Notes: generated by a model from the sequence alone, not told the origin. A stretch of DNA of 64,000 nucleotides from Pycnopodia helianthoides (GCA_032158295.1 CM063261.1:3844001-3908000); one strand, 5' to 3'. Shown: positions 1 through 10,483, numbered from the stretch's first letter. Translations and numbers: made by a program.

Positions 1-887
1 AATCTTTCCTCAAATGTGCATAACTTCCCAAAACTGTATGGAAAGTGTGGACGAAATTATAAACCTGTCAACATTTTTGAAACCAACGGCTTCAAAAGGG
101 ATATTTCTCCTTGATGTTTATAAATTCTGATGGTTCTTGTGGAGATGACAAATACTTGAAGTATTTAAAGTGACACCATCTCTTTTTTAAATATTGGGGC
201 ACTACTTTGTTCTAATATTTTTGGCAATTTTGCGAATTACTGAGTGGCTTTAGTTTGGGCTACCAGCCGAAGAATGCAAGGCTTTGTTTGCAAAGTTTTA
301 ACTGGTAACCTACCAAAGACCCCCCCTCTTTTCTATTATTGCCCCCAAATGAACAATGATTGACATAACCCTGACAACCCTATCATGCTACCAGACTATC
401 CCCCTGATATCCACCGACAGATCCAGCCGGCTTAACACATGGACCCCGGCTACTGGTAGCCGACGATCCCTGGCGACCTGACTCCACGGTCGATGAGCTA
501 CACTAAAAACGATGTGTACGCTGCCTGCCTGGAATTATTGGCATTTTGACAGATTGTATTAATAGGCATATGATTAATGTCGCCACCCTTAATTTCAACA
601 GTCACATCCAAGGTATGGATAGATCTTCCTCAGGTACTGATGGTAGTTTTCTTTCTTGTGTTCTCCACGGGCTTGGGGTTTTCCTCGTCTGTGGGCTTGT
701 TTGTAGTGAGAACTGTTGAGCCCTTGATATTTAGGACGAAAGGAAAGCCACAACATTTTGATCTAAACTCTCAATCCCGAATGTGACTGATGGCTGCTTG
801 TTTTAAAGTCGCTCTGTTTGATGCAAAATGTGCTGAGATTTTCCTTTGGAGTTTCGTTTTTTTATAAAGTTTGTATCGAGTACTTGA

Positions 888-1163
888 CCACAAGGGACAG
901 TGGCGAGGTAAATTTTAAATAATTTTGGGTTGAAAAAGAAAAAATTGAGTAGAGCGGGACTTGAACCTGCGACCTCCGGTTTAACTGGCCGGCACTCTAC
1001 CAACTGAGCTATCTAATCGTAATGTTGGTGGTCTACCTATTTTGTCAGTAGCTTTTGTTCGGTTGTGCCAGTCAAAGCCATTCAACCTGTAACTATCGTA
1101 TAGCAAGGGATAACACCCAAGTTTATGATACAACCTGGGAAGCGGCAGCAGAGGGACCACCTC
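888..1163 (-). repeat. tRNA-derived SINE, copy 1 (near full length)
   Basis: Read on the minus strand there is a non-tRNA head (about 1163-1030), then a tRNA-like body at about 1018-948, then a tail containing CAACCCAAAATTATT. The tRNA body has good pol III boxes: A box TAGCTCAGTTGG and B box GGTTCAAGTCC. The anticodon loop would read GTT, but the base before the anticodon is A instead of U and the acceptor stem is poor, so this is a retroposon, not a working tRNA gene. Head and tail recur at 2961-3222; the tail also recurs at 18556-18735. Confidence 0.8.
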
Positions 1164-1225
1164 TAGGGATGCAACTTTTTATTTTGAATATCGAGTAATA
1201 AAACGACGAAGGGAAAATCTTCCTG

Positions 1226-1299
1226 CTTAGAGAAATTGAGTAGAGCGGGACTTGAACCTGCGACCTCCGGATTAACGTGCCGGCACTCTACCAACAGAA
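1226..1299 (-). repeat. tRNA-derived SINE, copy 2 (tRNA body only, truncated)
   Basis: On the minus strand this matches the B-box half and anticodon arm of copy 1. The A-box end is broken: AACAGAATTAG replaces the expected sequence. It lies about 65 bp from the head of copy 1, in the same orientation. Confidence 0.7.
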
Positions 1300-1540
1300 T
1301 TAGTATTTGAAAGTTCTTGTGTCTTTTTCAAAAATCGTAGAAACTTCAATAACTCTTTAATATATAGTTAGACGGGAATGGTGGACACCAAAGAGCATAC
1401 AACCACCGGTACAAATAGTTTCAAGATGACAACAGATGTCATCACATCTAAAAACCATGTGATCTTTGATCATGTGAGCAATAATGCAATAGCGCCCTCT
1501 GTTGTAATCTTAAATGTTTGTCTGATCAGAGGAAAGGATT

Positions 1541-1929
1541 TTAAAGGTGTTGTACAGGATTGGCAGAGCCGACAAAACAGTCGCCGACACTGTGCTCATG
1601 TTTTGTGTGATCAACCATATACACGAAGTAACAAACTTGTAAAAAATTTGGGCTTGGTCTGTTGTGTGACTCAGGAGAAATTAATGAAAAGCCATGCACA
1701 AATTTTCAGCATGTAAACACATTGGCCTTAATTTTTGGTTGCAACGACTGAAATCAGCTGTTGCATCTTGTAGGTTTTCAGATACAGTTTTCTCGAATAT
1801 GACTTCATTTCAGAGGGAAATATCTCACAGAACTAATGGCTTCAGTATGAACTTCATAATCAGTAAGCTTTCAGACTAAAATAAACAACTAAATTTGTTG
1901 TCCTTACCAATCCTGTATGATACCTTTAA
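1541..1929 (+). mobile_element. MITE family D, copy 1
   Basis: Non-autonomous inverted-repeat element flanked by TTAA at both ends. The left end reads TTAAAGGTGTTGTACAGGAT and the right end is close to its reverse complement (CCAATCCTGTATGATACCTT then TTAA). Other copies lie at 10484-10880, 15833-16225 and 63309-63765. There is no transposase. The open frames crossing it are chance. Confidence 0.85.
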
Positions 1930-2023
1930 ATGTCACGTTCTGTACTTTCTCTGTATTTGTCAAGAAGAATGTAGACTTAAATTAGACTGATCTGCATTTT
2001 TATTTGATTTGATTTGATTTCAG

Positions 2024-2116
2024 TGATCCAATGAGGGAAACAAGATGATGACAACAGAGCCGTCCATGGACAGACACATTCAACAGACTACTGAGCGTTT
2101 GATTTGCATAAAGCAG
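2024..2116 (+). CDS. ZMIZ1: ZMIZ1/ZMIZ2-type coactivator, first coding exon (start codon, 24 codons)
   Basis: First coding exon of a zinc finger MIZ-domain protein, a PIAS-like nuclear coactivator (vertebrate ZMIZ1/ZIMP10 and ZMIZ2/ZIMP7; fly tonalli is related). It is bounded by an acceptor (run of TTTGATT ending in TTTCAG) and a donor CAG|GTGAGG after 2116. Coding starts at ATG 2045-2047, with a second ATG directly after it. The peptide contains SMDRHIQQTTERLICIKQ, matching the family N-terminus, where vertebrates have MDRHIQQT near the start. A TGA in the same frame sits on the first three exon bases, so translation must begin within this exon. The exon ends in phase 0. A 5-codon upstream ORF (2031-2048) overlaps the start. 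Vertebrates have two paralogues; I cannot tell from this fragment whether this is their single pre-duplication counterpart. Confidence 0.92.
2031..2048 (+). promoter_or_regulatory. Upstream ORF overlapping the ZMIZ start codon
   Basis: ATG AGG GAA ACA AGA TGA reads as a five-codon ORF whose stop TGA (2046-2048) overlaps both in-frame ATGs of the main ORF (2045-2047 and 2048-2050). Such stop/start overlap can reduce initiation or permit reinitiation. This is directly visible; any regulatory effect is inference. Confidence 0.5.
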
Positions 2117-2278
2117 GTGAGGTCATGAATAAATTATCTGCCTCAATCTCCAGCAGGGTTGTGTACTTTGAGGTCATCCAGCTGCCCAATCAATTAGAAT
2201 ATCGTCAATGAATACATTTCCATAAATTAATAGAGTCATCTGAGCAGGTAATGAAGTGTTGACATAGCATGCCTTCCT

Positions 2279-2913
2279 TTAAGGCAGTGGATACTTTTGT
2301 TAATTACTCAAGAAATACATCACCATAAAAAAACTTACTTGGTAAGAAGCACCTGAGAGCAAAACATTGTGAGAAAATGACTCCCTCTGAATTAAAGGCA
2401 CTGGACACTATTGGTAATTACTCAAAATAATTGTTAGCATAAAAACTTACTTGGTAACGAGCAATGGAGAGCTGTTGATAGCATAAAACATTGTGAGAAA
2501 CAACTCCCTCTGAAGTAACGTAGTTTTTGAGAAAGAAGTAATTTCTCAGTCAAATATTTGAATTGATTTTGAGACCTCACGCGTGAGGTCTCGAAATCAA
2601 GCATCTGAAAGCACACAACTTCGTGTGACAAGGGTGTTTTTTTCCTTCCATTTTTATCTCACAACTTCGACGACCAATTGAGTTCAAATTTTCACAGGTT
2701 TGTTATTTTGTGCATATTTTATACCAAGTGAGAAGACTGGTCTTTGACAACTACCAAAGGTGTCCAGTGTCTTTAAAGTAGTTTGTCTTGCAATTTCGAT
2801 GACCAATTGAGCCAAAATTTTTCACAGGTTTGTTATTTTATGCATAAAATGCTGGAATACACCAAGTGAGGGTACTGGTCTTTCACAGTTACCAAATTGT
2901 ACCCTGCATTTAA
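2279..2913 (+). mobile_element. MITE family B/C, outer copy split by a nested insertion
   Basis: Left half 2279-2395 starts TTAAGGCAGTGGATAC. Right half 2777-2913 ends CCCTGCATTTAA. Both halves match family B copies elsewhere (6828-7182, 24317-25073). They are separated by a complete family C element at 2392-2776. The junction reads CTCTGAATTAA before and TTAAAGTAGTTT after the insert, where related copies have CTGAAGTAACGTAGTTT, so the target acquired a TTAA that is now duplicated. Confidence 0.8.
2392..2776 (+). mobile_element. MITE family C, nested copy with a large central palindrome
   Basis: TTAA-flanked element. Left end TTAAAGGCACTGGACACTAT and right end GGTGTCCAGTGTCTTTAA are inverted repeats. 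At its centre (2564-2599) is a 36-bp palindrome with a single mismatched pair. It is inserted into an older family B copy. Confidence 0.85.
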
Positions 2914-2960
2914 ATAAATAAATTTTTCTCAAACACAACTTGTTCTTTTTCGTGTCATGA

Positions 2961-3222
2961 ATTAACCAATTTTGGGTCGAACAAAGAAAAATTGACTAGA
3001 GCGACCTGCGACCTCTGGATCAACATGCAGGCACTCTACCAACTGAGCCATCTAGCCCTAAAGTTGGCGGTCTCCCTATTTTGTCAGCATCTTTGTTCTG
3101 TTCGGGGGGGGGGGGGGGTGCCAGTCGGAAGCCATACAACCTTTAACTGCCGTATATAGCCGAGGATCACACCCAAGTTTTACGATTACAACCCTGGGAA
3201 GCGGCAGCCAAGGGATCACCTT
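2961..3222 (-). repeat. tRNA-derived SINE, copy 3
   Basis: Same layout as copy 1 on the minus strand: head (about 3222-3070), tRNA body (about 3058-2995, A box TGGCTCAGTTGG) and tail with CGACCCAAAATTGG. The B-box side is deleted by several bases. A run of about 16 G at 3103-3118 lies in the head. Confidence 0.78.
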
Positions 3223-4469
3223 AATTACAACCCCCCTGATTCATGACAATACTACAAATCCTCTGTGTGTCCCCTCCGCCCACCGACCCACCGCCCCCCT
3301 TTCTGCCGCTCCTATTGTCAGAACTGTTACCACATTATGTTCATCGCTGTCAGCCCAAGTTAAAAACCACCTGGCTGGTTTTAATTGGACATCAAAACCT
3401 AATCACATTACGGTACATTGTATATAGCCAGTCTGTAGAAATTGGCCACTCGGCTGTGAAATTCATACCATTTATGTCCTGACTCATGTTTTTCTCCTCG
3501 TTCAAAAAGTCCCCCCCCCCCCCCCCCCGAAATTGATTTTTATTTTTGGTGACGATCCATTTTGCCCGAGGGCAGCAGTAATTGGCACATCATTAGAATA
3601 TTGTTCAAGCTGAAAAAAGCCGTGCGGGTTTTAACTCGAGCTTTGTCGTTTTACTCTTGGTGCTTGATTCTGAATGGCTCGGTCCCCTCCAAGTTGCAAA
3701 GAATAGAGATCGAAGATCATGAAAAGGTCAAAGTTGAATATTTCAAGTGGTTGTGTTTTTTTTATATTTTTGTATACTGTGATTTCATTCCTGTTGGTCA
3801 CAATTACCATGATTTTTTTTTCAAATTGACGTTGAATTTTACAAAAATGCTCTTTTTCTTGACAGATTGTCTTGTTTCTAGACTTCCCATTTGAAATATA
3901 TAAAGAAGGAGGAAATGCCTTAGGTGGCACCTAATCTGTTTTTCATTATGGACATTTTCAAACCGGGCGCGTAGCAGTGGGGTTGGTCGGCTGGCCATGG
4001 CCGCCCCACTCCTGTTCGGCAGATTCAAGATTTCAGACATAGTGAAATTAAAAATTAAATAAAAAATAGCCCAAACCAAGTGGCAGTGGTGAGTCAGGAT
4101 CTTCGTAAGTGCTCTTTGAAAAATATATTTTAGCCCTTTGAGATCCATCAAGAAACGTAGACAGTAAAAAATTTCATTAGTCTCGTCGGCCTACAGTGGA
4201 CTTTTTGAGCTACATGTATATTCGGCGCCTGCGCAGGACACGATATTCATACCAACAAGTTGAACCAAATACCGTCAAAAGCCTTGTTAGGTTTTTTCTT
4301 TTCTTTCGTGGGACGGGGTGATTTCCCGACTACTGCCGTGGTTGATGGATACTGATTTTTATACGGATTAGCGCCGCACTGCTCGCAGGGATTGTAAACT
4401 AAATGATCGCCTCACTTTGAAGCACCTTGCTACCCGCCTGTTTTCAAGCAGTGTAGAGTATGGCTGAGA

Positions 4470-4630
4470 TTAAGGCCCTTTTTCGAAACCGCGGCTTTGG
4501 GCACAGGCTTCTGGCTTAGGCTTGTCGGTTTAATCGGGAAAAACGTGCGCTTTCATTATGGGGCTTCAAACAGGTGGACGGAGCCCGAGCCCGAGCGTTA
4601 GCCAAAGACATGGTTTCGGAAAGGCCTTAA
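4470..4630. mobile_element. Short foldback element with TTAA ends
   Basis: TTAAGGCCCTTTTTCGAAACC at the left is the approximate inverted repeat of the right end GGTTTCGGAAAGGCCTTAA. The interior is GC-rich, with GGCTT and GAGCCCGAGC motifs. A diverged relative may lie at 36540-36685. No coding capacity. Confidence 0.65.
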
Positions 4631-6827
4631 GGCTGATTGCTCTTTGATAGTTTGAATGGTTGACAAAGCCTAAGCCATTTGCCGAAGCCACAGTCAGAGA
4701 TATTTTTTTGCAAAAAAAAACCCCCAAAACGAGGATGACCGTGGCCTGCTGAGCTGTGATTCACCTCATCCCATCCCAAAGTGTTACAGTTTTGAAAAAA
4801 GGAAACTTGAATGGGCTAATTACGGGTCAACGTGTAGATCCGAGCTGATTGTATGCAGCCATTCCAGTCCAAAATTAATATTTGTTTGTTGCGCATTTTT
4901 TATTTTTTTTTGGTGAGCTGACAGCCGAACAAATTAATTACAATTGAAGGATGTGATGAATACTTCTTACTGTGTTCAGATTCTAATTCCGTGTATGTTG
5001 TTTGTCCATTTGAATCTACTCCGTGTGGTAAAAAAAAAAAAGAGAAAAAAAACTCTTGAAATTAGGGCAAGCCCATTAAATGCAAATTTACAGACCTGCT
5101 GATATTAATTTATCCAGGGACAAATTGCCCCCACGCATTGAATACACTCAGTACGTTGATGCGATCTTTGAAGAAGAAGGAAAAAAAAATCTAAGCAATT
5201 CAAAAAGTCAAGCAGTACAGAGCGGAATACTGAATCCGTCCCCCCCGGAGCCACGAGCCCAACACTATAAATTAAATATGATCCACGCTCACGTCCAATC
5301 CACTCGCGGGCACGGCTTATCTGAGCCCAATGCCCAAACCGGTATAAATTAACATTTTTTTTACCGCCGTTCAACCGTGTCATCTGCCCATGCTACCAGC
5401 GTCATCCATACTATTTCCCATTGCGTCGTCTTTTGTCAAGAAATTAACGGCACACACGCACACGCACACACACACACACTCATGTAGGCATACACTGTAA
5501 ATTTTCCCTCAATAAACCCTTTTTATTTATCCTTCTTATTCCACGGATTTTTTTTCTAATTACATTTTTTTCTGTCCTTTTTTTTTCTCAACATGCTGAA
5601 AAAAACAAACCAAACAAATCCCATGCTTCAAAATTAGACGTCATGCATTTTTTGGGGAGGGTCTGTTTTTTTGGTTTTTTTTAAACGCCCCGTCGAAAAA
5701 GGAAAATATTGTGAACACAGAGAACAAATCTGTTGATGCAATTGATTGCCACGAAAGAAAACCTCAGAATAACGTTTGCTCATGAATGAAAAGTAATCAC
5801 GATAATGGCATAATTAAAAGAATTGAAAGGCAGTTTGACGGTTTGTTTCAACAACAAAAAATAAAGCAGAAGAACAACAAAATAATTATCATATGACGTC
5901 TTTTCTATGTGAGAATGGAGTCATTTCTAATGTTGATAACCTACAGATGTTCTGACGTTCGTTGTACTTGAAAGACTAGTCAAGCAGTGATTTAGAATTG
6001 GAATTTCCGTGTGAAGTCTGGGTAAATTATTTGGTTCGGGAATAGCACGTTAATTTCAATACCTCCGGTGATTGCTTCTTTATCAAAAAATAATTTATTC
6101 CAAATTACACTAAACAGCCTTATGAGTAGTTGCAAATTAATTTGGTTACCTTCAACAATGCTCCAGCCCATTAAATTTCCTGGTGGAATGATTAAATGTT
6201 ATAGTTTTTTATGAGATATTATTTAAAGAAGAGTATTAATCCTTGCATGGTCGGAAGAGTTTTTTTTTCTTTTTTTTTAATGAAGAGAAAATTGTGTGGA
6301 CTGAAAAATTAAGCCGCCGACCTGGCTGATTGTAAAAAAAACCTTTAGGATTTATTTTGATACTAACTATATTTATGCGTTGTCACTGTGGTTTTAATCA
6401 ATACGAATTGGCCACTTTCACGTCTTGAACTCGGGGCTGAGCCGAGCTGCTGTGAACTGGGCCGGGTCTCCTGAGGAATAATTGCATGGAGGTGGCCTTG
6501 GCATTTTTTTAAAATATATTATATCCCTTTAGATTAGGGAAATATATATTGTCCGTTTGTGCGTATGTTGCACGTTGTAGGGCGCCCTCTTGTGAAAGGA
6601 GAGCTTTGACTTTGAGGAAGCGTCAACTTTTTTTATTTTGTGCATCTCGTGGGAATTGAGATTCCTTTTTAAATTTGTTTACATTGGCCATGGACTTAAA
6701 AAAAAAAAAAAATTATTATTACTCAAAGACATTCACAGTACTGAAGGCCCTCTTGTAATTTTAGTTCGATATCTTTTTGTTCCTATTAATTTTTTATAAA
6801 ATGTAGTTTCTTGAATTGAATATGAGA

Positions 6828-7182
6828 TTAAAGGCGGGATATACTTTTGGTAATTGTCAAAGGCCAGTATCCTCACTTAGTGTATCTCAACAATTATGCG
6901 TAAAATAACAAACCTGTGGAAAATTTGGGCTCAAATGAACATCGAAGTTGCACAAAAAAAACACACCTCATTGCATAGAATTGTACGCTTTCAAATGCCT
7001 TTCTCAGATTCAAATACTTTAGTGAGAAATTACCTCTTTCTCAAAAAAACTACGTGACTTCAGAAGGAGTCGTTTCACACAATGTTTTATACTATCAGCA
7101 GCTCTCAGGTGCTCTTTACCAAGTAAGTTTTTTAATGGTAACGTATTTCTTGAGTAGGTACCAAAAGTATCCACTGCCTTTG
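6828..7182 (+). mobile_element. MITE family B
   Basis: The left end TTAAAGGCGGGATATACTT and the right end AAGTATCCACTGCCTTT are inverted repeats. The interior has the shared core (ACAAACCTGTGGAAAATTTG) found in several other families. The right TTAA has decayed to TTTGGG. Confidence 0.8.
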
Positions 7183-7227
7183 GGACAGCGTCATGGAAAG
7201 ATTTTGGTTTTAGAGGCAAACTCTGGT

Positions 7228-7459
7228 TTAACCCTCCTACTGTCAGTGACTCTTGGCAACATTTTCCAGTGAGTTGACCAACCATTTGAAACCATTCGAC
7301 TGCCAAGGTTGTGTACGGTGGCACAACTGTGCACAGAACTAACCGTGTACTGTGTACATGTGCATCCCCTCATGGTGTCATATTGCAGGCTGGCATAGTT
7401 GATCTATCACTCAAAACCACAGTGAATGGTATTGAATGGTCAGACAGCAAGAGGGTTAA
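7228..7459 (+). mobile_element. MITE family J, next to exon 2
   Basis: TTAACCCTCCTACTGTC at the left and GACAGCAAGAGGGTTAA at the right form terminal inverted repeats with TTAA at both ends. An inverted copy lies at 52897-53118. The element ends about 55 bp before the start of exon 2, so its edge lies near the branch-point zone of that acceptor. Confidence 0.82.
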
Positions 7460-7513
7460 AGAAGAATCTACTTCATGCCACTTCTTTTTTATTTCCTTTT
7501 TTTCCCCCCGTAG

Positions 7514-7627
7514 CAACTTTCTCATCCAAGCACTTTTCAGACAGCAGCGAGGGAACTCCTGGAATGGTGTGCAGATCCAAGAGCCTTCCAACGATCCTTT
7601 GAACCGGGACTTATTGGATGTTTAACG
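7514..7627 (+). CDS. ZMIZ1: ZMIZ1/ZMIZ2-type coactivator, coding exon 2 (38 codons)
   Basis: 114 bp, phase 0 to phase 0, between acceptor TTCCCCCCGTAG and donor ACG|GTAAGT. It encodes [12 protein letters not shown] followed by [20 protein letters not shown] and LIGCLT. This aligns without gaps to the second coding segment of vertebrate ZMIZ1, as I remember it, which has the same 38-residue length and the conserved LLDWCGDPRAFQR core. The region belongs to the N-terminal TPR-like domain reported to mediate partner binding (Notch1 in mouse T cells). Several substitutions fit distant homology. Confidence 0.95.
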
Positions 7628-7803
7628 GTAAGTCATAGAGACTGACTCTGTCGAATAATTGATGACCTTCGGTCTTGTCGAGTCGAGGTAGATTGTGGTG
7701 CAGGGTGAGGGTATTTATTAGTTTAAGGATTTTTGATTTGCCCTTTGCACATACTTGTGAGCATGTATTTCAGAAGTCTACTGCCATCTAGCATTTTGTT
7801 GTT

Positions 7804-8997
7804 CAGCGCTCACAGCAACTCCAGAACCTTGGAACCAGGTTCATGTTTGTATCTAACCTTTAACTGCAAATATAAGTGAGAGCTCACAGCAACTTCAGAA
7901 CTTTGGAACCAGGTCCTTGGCTGTATCTTACCTTTAACTGCAAGATAGCAGAGAGAGCTCACAGCAACTTCAGAAACTTGGAACCGGGTCCATGTTTGTA
8001 TTTTACCTTTAACTGCGATTAGAAGGGAAAGCTCACACCAACTTCAGAACCTTGGAAGCAGGTCCTTGTATGTGTCTTACCTTTAACTGCAAGATAGCAG
8101 AGAGAGCTCGCAGAAACTTCAGAACCTTAGAACCAGGTCCTTGTCTGTACCTACCTTTAACTGCAAGATAGCAGAGAGAGCTCACAGAAACTTCAGAACC
8201 TTAGAACCAGGTCCTTGTCTGTACCTACCTTTAACTGCAAGATAGCAGAGAGAGCTCGCAGAAACTTCAGAACCTTAGAACCAGGTCCTTGTCTGTACCT
8301 ACCTTTAACTGCAAGATAGCAGAGAGAGCTCGCAGAAACTTCAGAACCTTAGAACCAGGTCCTTGTCTGTACCTACCTTTAACTGCAAGATAGCAGAGAG
8401 AGCTCACAGAAACTTCAGAACCTTAGAACCAGGTCCTTGTCTGTACTTACCTTTAACTGCAAGATAGCAGAGAGAGCTCGCAGAAACTTCAGAACCTTAG
8501 AACCAGTTCCTTGTCAGTACCTACCTTTAACTGCAAATAGAAGAGAGAGCTCATGGCAACTTCAGAACCTTGGAACCAGGTCCTTGTCTGTATCTTACCT
8601 TAAACTACAAATATAAGAAAAAGCTCACAGCAACTTCAGAACCTTAGAACCAGGTCCTTGTCTGTACCTACCTTTAACTGCAAGATAGCAGAGAGAGCTC
8701 ACAGAAACTTCAGAACCTTAGAACCAGTTCCTTGTCAGTACCTACCTTTAACTACAAATAGAAGAGAGAGCCCATGGCAACTTCAGAACCTTGGAACCAG
8801 GTCCTTGTCTGTATCTTACCTTAAACTACAAATATAAGAAAAAGCTCGCAGCAACTGCAGAACCTTAGAACCAGGTCATTGTTTGTATTTTACCTTGAAC
8901 TGCAATTAGAAGGGAAAGCTCACTTCATATTCAGAAACTTGGAACCAGATCCATGTTTTTATTTTAACCCTCAACCACAAATAGAAGAGAGAGAAAG
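7804..8997 (+). repeat. Tandem array, 74-bp unit, about 16 copies
   Basis: Units run from GAGAGAGCTC through CTTCAGAACCTTAGAACC to CCTTTAACTGCAAGATAGCA. The central copies (about 8100-8500) are nearly identical while the edges diverge, typical of unequal exchange within an array. Some units share multi-base variants, giving a weak higher-order pattern (for example about 8530-8640 and 8755-8850). Confidence 0.9.
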
Positions 8998-9221
8998 TTC
9001 TCTTCGCAATTGACCAGGAATGTTTACGTAGAAACATCTGCCGCAGTTGTATAAATTATTTCCGAAGGGCACATTATACCTTCCTCTTACACTATTATTG
9101 TTACGGTTGACCAAACATGGTGATTATATTTGGACATAGGAAGTTTTGTTTCATACAGGGAAACTTTATGATTTTCCTGCTCTGGGTTTCAGTTTGACGA
9201 CTGCTTGTTTCAGTCTTCCAA

Positions 9222-9693
9222 TTAAAGGTGGGTCGTCGTTTTGGTAATGACCCCGAAGAAGAAAAAAAATCATGTAACTTCTATCCGTAAGCTTGCTTGT
9301 TATAAAAGATGGTAATTGTGGTAAGCATCCTATGAAATTATTTCGTCTAAACTGCCGACGTTTATTCGAAATCAATAAGAACTTTTGAATCTGAGAAGCG
9401 ATTCATGCTTGAATCGTTTTCTCAGATTTCTGAGGGGTTGAAGTCCAGTCGCGAATGCTGCGGTTGCAGAGATGCGGTCGGTATCCGCTGTCACCTCGCT
9501 AGCTAAACGTGGATGGATTCGACGCTCCTGCTAAAACACCGTGACAGTTTTGTTGCTGTTTTCTCAGCAAGTGGACACTGTATGCAGCTGAAACTTTTCA
9601 CAAGTGACTTTGATTGTATCTTTCTTCATAATTTTGGCCTGTAAATAAACATTACGTTGAAAAAATAAAACCAAACGATGACTCTACCTTTAA
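9222..9693 (-). mobile_element. MITE family E, copy 1
   Basis: Minus-strand copy of the most frequent family in the window, whose ends read TTAAAGGTAGGGTCATAGA when oriented forward. Near 9390-9425 is a hairpin CTGAGAAGCGATTCATGC paired with TTGAATCGTTTTCTCAG. TTAA at both ends. Confidence 0.82.
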
Positions 9694-9964
9694 TACCAAA
9701 ACCCGGTTTACCTTTGCTTACGAATACTGTTATGACACAATGTTTGGACGTGCTGGAAATTCCGCAGGGTTAGTTATTAGAGGAGTTCCGACCGTCCACT
9801 AAAAAATACTCGGGAAGATCTACGGAGATGCAATTCAGGCATGACTCGGTTGGAATTTGAACCCTATGATCTTCTGTGATAAGCCTTTAGAATGTGGAAG
9901 GTCGTGGGTTAGAATCCTACCGGAGTCACTGAAGAGTCAGAAAACTATCGGTGCTCTCATCATC

Positions 9965-10150
9965 AAAGTAGAAGTAGTAGTAGTAGTGCGAGAGGCCGTC
10001 TTCGGCCGACGCCATCTCGAGAACCCATGATGGTCGCTTTCCACGCATCCCCGTCCATCGTCAACGTCCTCAGCTCAGCGGTTTCTCGTTGCGCTGCGTC
10101 CTTCTTCAGCTGGTTGGCATCGAGGTGTGTTTCAACAAATGTTGGAGTTG
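9965..10150 (-). pseudogene. LINE-type retrotransposon 3' end (reverse transcriptase C-terminal tail remnant)
   Basis: On the minus strand the frame reads LDANQLKKDAAQRETAEL then TMDGDAWKATIMGSRDGVG and RRRP, which resembles the C-terminal tail of non-LTR retrotransposon ORF2 proteins. It ends in a (CTA)n-type trinucleotide tail (9968-9987), as expected for a 3' end. No reverse transcriptase catalytic motif is present, so it is a 5'-truncated dead copy. Family assignment is uncertain. Confidence 0.55.
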
Positions 10151-10483
10151 AACATCGGCAGCAGAGTGATTTATCATTGTTTATAATTTGATTGACTAAT
10201 TGAATTGATAAATGACTGCCGACTTTAAAAAAAGCCGAAACGGTAGTGGTATCGACAAAGTGTTTGTCGTTAACCAAAATCTGCTCTCACAAATATCGTT
10301 TTATTCTTTTATTGGGGGCAAAGGTTTGATTAAGATTTGATTAGCGGTTGATAGCAAAGCTGTTGATTGTTGTTTTGGTTTTGGTCATCGATGAGATGCT
10401 CTTTAACAATAAAGGGTATGATAAGGCATTGATAGCACAGTAGCGACACAGAGAAACTTGTAAGTCATTGGGATTCTTGATTG

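Larger units (their letters stand above)
1..2023 (+). other. Upstream non-coding segment, probably a 5' UTR intron of the ZMIZ gene
   Basis: No coding exon is recognisable here. Bases 1-880 look like unique, AT-rich non-coding sequence. From 888 onward the segment holds two tRNA-SINE pieces and one MITE. It is called intronic because the first coding exon at 2024 is preceded by a convincing polypyrimidine tract and CAG acceptor. The short open frames (for example 577-786 and 1378-1716) have no recognisable protein signature, and the second runs into a MITE. Confidence 0.55.
2117..7513 (+). other. ZMIZ intron 1 (5.4 kb)
   Basis: Bounded by donor GTGAGG and by acceptor CCCCCCGTAG. It contains a nested MITE pair, one SINE, a foldback element, a family B MITE and a family J MITE immediately before exon 2. 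Bases 3223-4469 and 4631-6827 show no recognisable gene. They carry C/G and T homopolymers, a (CA)n tract near 5457-5480, and some GC-balanced unique stretches (about 5080-5400 and 6370-6490). Confidence 0.85.

Noticed and set aside
948..1018. Functional tRNA-Asn gene
   Set aside because: Pol III boxes are good, but the anticodon loop and acceptor stem are poor, and the sequence is embedded in a repeated head/tail context.
7804..8997. Could the 74-bp array be repeated exons or a repeat protein
   Set aside because: 74 is not a multiple of three and stops occur in all frames.
9830..9950. tRNA-like GGTCGTGGGTTAGAATCCTA motif
   Set aside because: Only a B-box-like sequence is present; no A box at the right distance and no link to the SINE head or tail.
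10145..10277. Upstream extension of the LINE remnant frame
   Set aside because: Residues before FVETHLDAN do not resemble reverse transcriptase; it is probably host sequence that happens to be open.
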